Shown in pieces: positions 7,682 to 13,539 of a stretch of 13,539 nt of DNA. Under the pieces are notes generated by a model that ran no database searches, was not told the origin of the DNA, and saw only the letters and a list, made by a program, of their open reading frames with translations. The position numbers and the translations under genes are program-made. Each line of letters starts with the position of its first letter. Position 1 is the first letter of the stretch. The DNA is taken from the NCBI GenBank assembly GCA_028688235.1, contig JAQTYP010000036.1, positions 1-13,539 on the forward strand. The letters are read 5' to 3'. This stretch comes from Methylomonas sp. (GTDB lineage: Bacteria > Pseudomonadota > Gammaproteobacteria > Methylococcales > Methylomonadaceae).

Positions 7682-9037
7682 TCATAAGGACTCCAGGAAG
7701 CGGATCAGCGCCAGCCGTTCCATCTTGGGCAAACCGATAAACTTTTTTTGGCTGAGCAAGGCTTCGCCGCCGTGCCAGAGCACGGCTTCGGTGAGATTGC
7801 TGGCGCGGCCGTCGTGTAGAAAATAGCTGTGTTCGTTGATGCGCTCGACCAGGCCTATACCCCACAACGGCGGCGTGCGCCATTCGCTGCCGCCGGCCAG
7901 GTAGTCCGGACGGCCGTCGGCCAATCCCTCCCCCATGTCGTGCACCAATAAATCGGTGTAGGGATGTAGGGTTTGTTTGGACAGTACCGGTAGCTCTGGA
8001 AAGTCGCCGGTGGTCAGTGTCGGCGTATGGCAGGCCGTGCAGCCGATCTCGGCGAACAGCTTTTCACCCTCTAACACCATTGCATCGCCAGTATTGCGCC
8101 GAGCCGGGACTTGCAACAGCCGCAGATAAAGTAGCACCGCGTCGAGCTGAGCATCGCTCAATTCGGGCTGTCGGGCCGACGGCGCCTGTTTGCAGGCGGC
8201 TTGTGAGACGCTGCAATTTTCTTCAGCGTGTAGCGAAGAGGTGATGCCCATGTCGCCGATGAATGCGCCGGCGATCTGTTGTTTCAGCGTGGCGACATTG
8301 GCCTTCAGGCCGAAGCGGCCTATGACCTTACGTTGCCGCTCGGCGTCCCAGACCAGATTGGGATGGCCTTGCAAGCCTTGGCGTTTGCCGTCCTCCGCCA
8401 GTCGGCGGATGGTTTGTTCATCGACGGCCTCCAACAATCCCAGGCCGAAAACCGAAGGCCCGACGCGCGGGGAATAAAGAATGTTGGCGGGGAGAGGGCC
8501 GTATTGCGGATCGACAAAGGTGTAGACAGGCTTCCTTAACTTTACCGTTTCGCCGTCCGCCAACTTTATTGCTTCTTCGCGATAATCGACGCTGACGCGG
8601 CCTTCACCCGGCACACCCGGTATGCCTTGTTCGTTGAGCTGGCCGCCGTAAACGGGATGAGGCAAGGGTCCACCATGCTCATCCTCGCCTGGCAGGCTCA
8701 AACGTGTCAGCATGGAACGCATGGCTTGTTGCGGCGATTCGGGCGGCTGGCCGCGGCCGTTTTTGGGATGGCAGGACAGACAGGAAATCTGGTTGTACAG
8801 CGGGCCGAGGCCGGCGATCTCGATGTCCTTGGCCGGCGGAATCACCCAACTTTGCCGGAACAGGCCGCGTCCGCGAAACACTTCCTCTGATTTTGCCTGG
8901 GGTAGGTCTGGATGAATCCGCGAGTAGGCTTCCCGACTGGCATCGGCGACTTCGAAACCGCTTTCCGCTTGCGCCAAGGATGGGCCGGCCAGGCAACAGC
9001 TCAAACCCAACAATAGGCGGGACAGTCGCGCGCTCAT
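7682..9037 (-). CDS. Di-haem oxidoreductase, DHOR/DUF1111 family (DHOR-1)
   Basis: This 451-residue exported c-type cytochrome belongs to the di-haem oxidoreductase family (PF06537, annotated as putative peroxidase or thiol oxidoreductase). A signal peptide spans about residues 1-24 (LLLGLSCCLAGPSLAQA). Two haem-binding motifs are visible: CLSCH at 86-90 and CTACH at 333-337. A conserved HDMG at 366-369 precedes DGRPDYLAGGSEWRTPPLWG and FLHDGRASNLTEAVLWHGG, which are strong family marks; Met368 is a candidate distal haem ligand. Cys275 and Cys282 form a CX6C pair, also present in DHOR-2, probably a disulfide. The ATG overlaps the stop of the preceding binding-protein gene as ATGA, so the two are translationally coupled. 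The protein is periplasmic, or anchored there. Its physiological substrate is not established; family members often sit in metal-uptake loci. Confidence 0.92.
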   Translation of the reverse strand: MSARLSRLLLGLSCCLAGPSLAQAESGFEVADASREAYSRIHPDLPQAKSEEVFRGRGLFRQSWVIPPAKDIEIAGLGPLYNQISCLSCHPKNGRGQPPESPQQAMRSMLTRLSLPGEDEHGGPLPHPVYGGQLNEQGIPGVPGEGRVSVDYREEAIKLADGETVKLRKPVYTFVDPQYGPLPANILYSPRVGPSVFGLGLLEAVDEQTIRRLAEDGKRQGLQGHPNLVWDAERQRKVIGRFGLKANVATLKQQIAGAFIGDMGITSSLHAEENCSVSQAACKQAPSARQPELSDAQLDAVLLYLRLLQVPARRNTGDAMVLEGEKLFAEIGCTACHTPTLTTGDFPELPVLSKQTLHPYTDLLVHDMGEGLADGRPDYLAGGSEWRTPPLWGIGLVERINEHSYFLHDGRASNLTEAVLWHGGEALLSQKKFIGLPKMERLALIRFLESL

Positions 9038-10332
9038 TCTTCCAGCTCCAGCAACAGCTTTTCGGCGTCGCTATAACGCTGCTCGATGTCCTTGGCCCAA
9101 ACTTGTTCCAGCGTTTTGGCTTCCGCTTCGGCCTGGGCGTCGTCGTTGCGTCGGGCGAACATTTTTTGCAAGTCCGACTCTTCAGCCTTGGCCGCGGCTA
9201 TGGGCGGCGCCGTCAACAACTGCCTTAACTTGACCAGCCGGGCCGCCTTAGTGGCATCGACATGTTGTTCCTGCTTTCTCAAGCCGTTCCAGAGATTCTG
9301 CAGGCGTTGCGGATGATCGCTAAACATCCGATCGAATAATGCATTATTCAAGGCCAAGCGCGGTATTGCGCCGTCGGGGTCGTAAACCACCGGATGCTGT
9401 GCAGAGGCGGCGAAAGGATCGAAATAGCCTTCGGGCTTATTTTTATAAACGCCGGGGCATGCCGGCAGTTTGCGGATGTCCGGATGAAACAGCATTTTTT
9501 GGCCGGAATCCGACAACACGAAGTGTACGAATCTTCTGGCCGCATCGGGATGTTGGCTGGATGCGGTGATGGCGATATGCGCCGGCGAATAGGCGACCGG
9601 CTCGGGATAAACGAATTGCAACTGCGCGCCGTTGGCGATGGCCGAGGCGGTGAAAAAGTCGATCGCGGGGCCAATGCCGCGCTCGCCGGAACCGACGATG
9701 TCGGTGATGAAGGTAGCGCCGGATTCCACCAAGCGGGCGTTGGCGGCGATACCCGCCAACACCTCCCAGCCTTGCTCCCAGCCGTATTGTTGCAAGACGC
9801 TATCTATCATCATCGGCGCGAAGCCGACCTTGGACGGAACCGGCAGGGCCAGATGGCCTTGGTAGCGAGCATCGGCCAAATCCAGCCAAGTCTTGGGTGT
9901 CGGCAGGCCGTGTTTTTGCAGATAAGCCGGATTCACCGCGAAACCATAACCGGCCATCTCGACGACGCAAAAAGTGCCGTCGGGGTCGACCAAGGGCATC
10001 GCGCCGAGGCGGTCGGCCAGCCCGCCAAGGTCTATGCCGAGTTTTTGCCAGGCGCCCTGCTGCTTCAATACATTGAAATTCCGTTGCGCGGCCGACCAAT
10101 AGACATCGACGCCACCTTGTTGTGGCTGGCTCAAATACGGCAAGGCGTCGTGCGGCATGCGCCACAGTATTTGCACGTCGATGTCGGGATTTTGTTGCTC
10201 GAAGGCGGTTTCGAATCGGGACACCACCTCTTCGTGAAATGCGGTCAATACCGTCAATTTTTCCTTGGCAAAGGCCGGGTAGTTGTTCGAACCAAGCAAC
10301 AGCCAGATCAAGGTTAGGCGTAAAATTGTCAT
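9034..10332 (-). CDS. Family-1/6-type periplasmic solute-binding protein with helical C-terminal tail
   Basis: This 432-residue protein resembles bacterial extracellular solute-binding proteins of the Fe(III)/polyamine/phosphonate cluster (AfuA/FbpA or SBP_bac_6-like). A signal peptide covers about residues 1-22 (ILRLTLIWLLLG core, PAFA cleavage region). The two-lobe binding fold is suggested by KLTVLTAFHEEVVSRFETAF (25-44), a GVDVYWSA block (74-81), GFAVNPAYLQKHGLPTPKTW (130-149) and AARRFVHFVLSDSGQKMLFHPDIRKLP (265-290, a typical C-lobe helix). Residues about 340-432 form an extra helical, charged tail rich in Ala, Glu, Lys and Gln, beyond the usual length of about 330-350. AAGGA lies eight bases before the ATG (10341-10345). 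No cognate permease or ATPase is nearby, and the gene is ATGA-coupled to DHOR-1, so it may serve the redox enzyme and receptor rather than a classical importer. Ligand unknown. Confidence 0.85.
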   Translation of the reverse strand: MTILRLTLIWLLLGSNNYPAFAKEKLTVLTAFHEEVVSRFETAFEQQNPDIDVQILWRMPHDALPYLSQPQQGGVDVYWSAAQRNFNVLKQQGAWQKLGIDLGGLADRLGAMPLVDPDGTFCVVEMAGYGFAVNPAYLQKHGLPTPKTWLDLADARYQGHLALPVPSKVGFAPMMIDSVLQQYGWEQGWEVLAGIAANARLVESGATFITDIVGSGERGIGPAIDFFTASAIANGAQLQFVYPEPVAYSPAHIAITASSQHPDAARRFVHFVLSDSGQKMLFHPDIRKLPACPGVYKNKPEGYFDPFAASAQHPVVYDPDGAIPRLALNNALFDRMFSDHPQRLQNLWNGLRKQEQHVDATKAARLVKLRQLLTAPPIAAAKAEESDLQKMFARRNDDAQAEAEAKTLEQVWAKDIEQRYSDAEKLLLELEE

Positions 10333-10430
10333 CGTTAATTTCCTTAGGTTTGATTTCGATTAGCTCCGCAGACTGACTCTATGATTCGCCCGACCACGAG
10401 CTTTCGGCATCGCATTAATACGGATGGGTC

Positions 10431-12515
10431 TTAATAATTGATGGAGATTTCCGCGCCCAGGATTCGCCCCCGGTCTTGCCACGGGTAAATAGTCATGTAA
10501 TGCACATTGCCAAGGTTCTGCGCGTAGAGCGTAGCCTTCAGCGTGGTCTGGCCGATCTGCAAGCCACCAAGATCCGAGGGGCCGAGTATGAATTCGCGGC
10601 TGACGTTAGCGTCGACGCGGGTGTAATTGCCGATGGTGTGCCATTGTTGGTCGGCCGCGAAGCTGCCGCCAGGGCCACCCGCTCCGGGGCCTCCGCCGTC
10701 GTAGGCTCCTACGTGTTTCATCGAGGCATTCAGGATGTAAGGTCCCCAATCCTGCTCCACGCTGAAATTGATCAGATCGTTGGCATTGGTATTGGCTACC
10801 GAAGCATTGGATGAAATATTGCTCGTCATATGAGTCCAGCCGACTTTATAGCGGCTGTGCTCGCCGAAACTGCCCCGTATCATCAATTCCAAGCCCTCGC
10901 GGCGATTATTCGACTCGGTGTAGTAATAATAAGTGTTGCCGTACAGGGAGTAAGTGGTACTGGTCTGAGATTTCTGGTTGTCGATCTTGACGTCGAACCA
11001 GGTCAGCGACGGTATGAATTGCGGCATGAATTTGGCCTCTATGCCGAATTCCATGCGTTGTTGTTTCTCCGGATGCAAGGTACCGGTTTTGGATTGGATG
11101 TTCAGATCGCCCTGAGTGCCTTGATCGCCGTTAAAATAGCGCGCGTTCAAGGCATAGGTCGGCGTGACTTGCCAACGGCCGCCGAAACTCAGTGCGGTGG
11201 CGGCCGGCATGTCTACATTGCTATTGGCGTTATTTAGCGCGGCGGTCGAAGTTGTAGCGTGCTTGGAATCGCGGCGTATGCCTGCATCCAGCGACAAGCG
11301 TTCGTCGAATAGCCGTTGCTCCAGCGTGGCGCCGAAACCCAACACCTCGGTATCCCATTTGGTGTTGGCATTGGAACCGCTACTGCCTTGCGCCATACTG
11401 CGGGTTTGCTGGGCGCCGAGTTGCAGTATCGTACCGTCGTATTTCATGTGATGCCGGAAACTCCAGCCCTGAGTCTTTTCCCAGTAATACGAAAAGTTGT
11501 CGGCCGCTTTAATGGCATTGCTGTAAGGCGGGAAGTTGGTGCTGTTTTCGGTTTGATTAAAACTGGTTTGGAACAGCGAGAACAGGCTGGAGTGGTTTTC
11601 GTCCCAGTTCAACGCGCCATCCAGCGAAAATACTGCCGTATCGATAGGATCGTAATACCACTTCATCTGGTTGGTCGCGGCGGTAGCCAAACCGGCTGCT
11701 GCCCTTTGCATTTCGAAACGGCCGGTGTCGGCGTAGGCCATGAAATCCAGCTTCAGGATACCGTATTCGAGTCCACTGCTGACCATGCCGGCATCGGCAT
11801 TTTGACCATCGAACCACTCGGGTTCACTGGGTTTATCCAGACGACTGCCCAATCCTCCCACATAGCCTTCCACGCCCTGATAAGACAAGCGTTTTCCCAG
11901 CAGCAGACTCTCCTTGTTGGCCACGGGCTGACCATCGGCTTGCTCCACGGCGCCGGTCAAACTGAATTCGTCTTTCTTCGGCTGACGGGTGCGGATGATG
12001 ATGAAGCCGGTATTCAGCCCGTCGCCGGAGCCCGACGCGCCGATATTGACTAGCGGCCCCAAGGTCAGGGCCGTCGCATCGCGCACCACTTGCAGTTCTT
12101 CGATGGCTTTGAGCGGAATCTTTTGCAGAATACGCTGCGTGACGGTGGGCAAAATGGCGCCGTTGATGATATAGGTAAAACTGCCGCCGCCGCGCTCCTT
12201 GACGAAGAAGGGATTTCGACGGCCTTGATAGGTCACCGTCATGCCGGTGGCTTTGTCCAGCAAGTCGAATACGTCCTTAGGTTTTAAGGCCTCGATTTCC
12301 TTAACGGTAAAGGTTTCCACGCCGGCCCTATTACTCAAGGGGACGCGATAGCGGTTTTTGATGCTTTCCGGTTTGAGATCTTCGCGGGTTTCTTTATCCT
12401 CGGCGTCACCGACGACTTCAATGCTGGGTAAGGCTGTATCAGCCGCATAGCTCGGTGTGCCGCAGGCCGCGGCAAGCATGATGCTGAAATGCCGAGTGGC
12501 GCTTAAACGCTTCAT
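10431..12515 (-). CDS. TonB-dependent outer-membrane receptor (TBDR-A)
   Basis: This is a 694-residue TonB-dependent receptor. The frame is open further upstream, but the ATG at 12515 is preferred: AAGGA lies five bases before it and a signal peptide (about 1-25, ending TPSYAADT) begins there. Starting further upstream would put DHOR-2 coding sequence in the protein. A likely TonB box is PSIEVVGD (30-37). The plug (about 45-180) includes ETFTVKEIEALKPKDVFDLL, then FTYIINGAILPT, then EELQVVRDATALTLGP and LNTGFIIIRTRQP. The barrel fills the remainder and ends in aromatic INY. A Gly/Pro-rich stretch (GGGPGAGGPGG) marks a late extracellular loop encoded near 10670-10700. It lies 37 bases after the DHOR-2 stop and 98 before the solute-binding gene. 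This order suggests it takes up the ligand on which the periplasmic binding protein and di-haem enzymes act. Ligand unknown. Confidence 0.93.
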   Translation of the reverse strand: MKRLSATRHFSIMLAAACGTPSYAADTALPSIEVVGDAEDKETREDLKPESIKNRYRVPLSNRAGVETFTVKEIEALKPKDVFDLLDKATGMTVTYQGRRNPFFVKERGGGSFTYIINGAILPTVTQRILQKIPLKAIEELQVVRDATALTLGPLVNIGASGSGDGLNTGFIIIRTRQPKKDEFSLTGAVEQADGQPVANKESLLLGKRLSYQGVEGYVGGLGSRLDKPSEPEWFDGQNADAGMVSSGLEYGILKLDFMAYADTGRFEMQRAAAGLATAATNQMKWYYDPIDTAVFSLDGALNWDENHSSLFSLFQTSFNQTENSTNFPPYSNAIKAADNFSYYWEKTQGWSFRHHMKYDGTILQLGAQQTRSMAQGSSGSNANTKWDTEVLGFGATLEQRLFDERLSLDAGIRRDSKHATTSTAALNNANSNVDMPAATALSFGGRWQVTPTYALNARYFNGDQGTQGDLNIQSKTGTLHPEKQQRMEFGIEAKFMPQFIPSLTWFDVKIDNQKSQTSTTYSLYGNTYYYYTESNNRREGLELMIRGSFGEHSRYKVGWTHMTSNISSNASVANTNANDLINFSVEQDWGPYILNASMKHVGAYDGGGPGAGGPGGSFAADQQWHTIGNYTRVDANVSREFILGPSDLGGLQIGQTTLKATLYAQNLGNVHYMTIYPWQDRGRILGAEISINY

Positions 12516-12520
12516 GGACA

Positions 12521-12525
12521 TCCTT
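12521..12525 (-). promoter_or_regulatory. Ribosome-binding site deciding the TBDR-A start
   Basis: AAGGA sits five bases before the ATG at 12515-12513. The alternative in-frame ATG at 12521-12519 overlaps this site, so it would be a poor start. This fixes the N-terminus at MKRLSATRHF. Confidence 0.75.
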
Positions 12526-12552
12526 AAAATTAAAATGGGTGAAAGGGATTGC

Positions 12553-13539
12553 TCATAGGGACTGTAAAAAGGCCAATAACTCCCGGCGCTGATCCAGTGA
12601 AAGCTCGCCGTAGCGAGTGCGTGCCGCGAGCGCCTCTCCGTCGTGCCAGACAATGGCTTCTTCCAGGTTTCTGGCGCGCCCGTCATGCAAATATTGGCTA
12701 TGACCGTTGACGATGGGTACCAAACCTATGCCCCATAAAGGCGGCGTGCGCCATTGGCTGCCGCTGGCGGAAAAGTCCGGACGACCATCCGAGAGTCCAG
12801 ACCCCATGTCATGCAACAACAGGTCGGTATAAGGCTCGATGTTCTGCGCGGGCAATCTGTTCGGGAAACGTGGATGCGGCGCCGTCTTCAATTTGGGAAT
12901 ATGGCAAACTGCGCATCCCGCTTCGCTAAACCACTGTTCGCCGCGCCGCACGGCGGGGTCAGCGGTATTTCGGCGGGGCGGCGGGGCCAAGTGCGCCGTA
13001 TAGAAATCGATATCCACCAGGCGCTCGGCGGACAATTCCGGCTGATGCTCGGCTTTCGCCGCATTGCGGCAATCCGACTGGGTTTCGGCGCATTGCGTTT
13101 GCGGGAACAACGGCGTGGTCACGCCCAAATCGCCGATAAAGGCTTCGGCAATCTGTTGGCGTAAATTGGGACTATTGGCTTTCCATCCGAAGCGTCCCGG
13201 CACAAATTTTTGTTGAGCCTCGTCCCATACCTGGTTGAAACTGCCGCGCACGCCATATCGCGATTGCTCGGCGGCGATTTTCTGTAAAGTGGAGAGGGGC
13301 ACCGCTTCCAACAAGCCCAGGCCATAGACCGGCGGCCCGACACGCGGCGAAGTCATGACCGTAGCATCCATCCGACCGTAAGCCAGCTCGGCGAACTCCA
13401 CACTGGGTGAACCCAAGCGAATGCTAGTGCCGTCCGCCAAGGTAGTGGTTTTTTCTTGCCAACGCAAAATGGCGCGTCCCTCGCCCGGTACGCCGGGAAC
13501 GCCTTCTTCATTGAGCTGATTGCCGTAACTGGGATGAGG
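12553..13539 (-). CDS. Di-haem oxidoreductase, DHOR/DUF1111 family (DHOR-2), 3' part (runs off right edge)
   Basis: The frame is open to the right edge; 328 residues of the C-terminal part are present. The edge sequence PHPSYGNQLNEEGVPGVPG matches PHPVYGGQLNEQGIPGVPG of DHOR-1 (residues 127-145), so about 125 N-terminal residues, including the signal peptide and first haem motif, are expected outside the window. A TTG at 13467-13465 is in frame but internal, not a start. The second haem site CAVCH is encoded at 12915-12901, followed by LLHDMGSGLSDGRPD and YLHDGRARNLEEAIVWHDGEA. A CX6C pair (CAETQSDC) lies before the haem as in DHOR-1. Both proteins end in FL-x-SL. It is a paralogue of DHOR-1, similar along the whole shared length but clearly diverged. 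Periplasmic electron transfer or peroxidase-like chemistry is the family expectation; the true substrate is unknown. TBDR-A follows after 37 bases, implying one operon. Confidence 0.92.
   Translation of the reverse strand, partial: PHPSYGNQLNEEGVPGVPGEGRAILRWQEKTTTLADGTSIRLGSPSVEFAELAYGRMDATVMTSPRVGPPVYGLGLLEAVPLSTLQKIAAEQSRYGVRGSFNQVWDEAQQKFVPGRFGWKANSPNLRQQIAEAFIGDLGVTTPLFPQTQCAETQSDCRNAAKAEHQPELSAERLVDIDFYTAHLAPPPRRNTADPAVRRGEQWFSEAGCAVCHIPKLKTAPHPRFPNRLPAQNIEPYTDLLLHDMGSGLSDGRPDFSASGSQWRTPPLWGIGLVPIVNGHSQYLHDGRARNLEEAIVWHDGEALAARTRYGELSLDQRRELLAFLQSL

Noticed and set aside
9394..10317. 307-codon plus-strand open frame opposite the solute-binding protein gene
   Set aside because: It lies wholly antisense to a protein with clear family motifs and a signal peptide. 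Its translation shows no recognisable domain; long antisense frames are common opposite GC-rich genes.
11316..12053. 245-codon plus-strand open frame opposite TBDR-A
   Set aside because: Antisense shadow of a confident TonB receptor, with no recognisable domain or coherent protein character.
12516..12686. Upstream extension of TBDR-A to an ATG at 12686
   Set aside because: It would overlap the DHOR-2 coding region by over 130 bases, and it places the signal peptide internally. The AAGGA site supports the start at 12515.

Overview
The window reads as a stretch of a Gram-negative proteobacterial chromosome. The evidence is two TonB-dependent outer-membrane receptors, an alginate-export-type porin, c-type cytochromes with N-terminal export signals, and a FecCD-type ABC importer. 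The gene content and the long palindromic intergenic repeat would suit a gammaproteobacterium, perhaps a methylotroph or methanotroph, but that placement is an impression and not something the sequence proves. No RNA gene, CRISPR array, integrase or transposase is visible.

Every supported gene lies on the minus strand, so transcription runs from right to left. From the right edge: the C-terminal 328 residues of a di-haem oxidoreductase (DHOR-2, running off the window); a 694-residue TonB-dependent receptor (TBDR-A); a 432-residue periplasmic solute-binding protein with an extra C-terminal helical tail; a complete 451-residue di-haem oxidoreductase (DHOR-1), paralogous to DHOR-2 and joined to the binding protein by a 4-base ATGA overlap; a second TonB-dependent receptor (TBDR-B, 740 residues); then a compact import set of FecCD permease, ATPase and FecB/BtuF-type binding protein. 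A 243-base gap with a 153-base palindromic, MITE-like element follows, then a luciferase-like flavin monooxygenase, a 327-base AT-rich gap, and the first 281 codons of an alginate-export-family outer-membrane protein that leaves the window on the left.

Gaps between the eight genes from DHOR-2 to the FecB-type protein are 37, 98, -4, 100, 16, -10 (or -4) and 16 bases. They could be one long transcript or two adjacent ones (an outer-membrane/redox module and an outer-membrane/ABC module). The combined picture is acquisition of a metal or metal complex. Two outer-membrane receptors would bring in ligands, the FecCD/ATPase/FecB set would carry one across the inner membrane, and two di-haem enzymes plus an orphan binding protein would do redox work or handover in the periplasm. 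The flavin monooxygenase could modify an imported ligand in the cytoplasm. The metal or ligand cannot be read from the sequence. The unusual part is the module receptor + orphan binding protein + two flanking DHOR enzymes, which has no transporter of its own and no imelysin gene in view.
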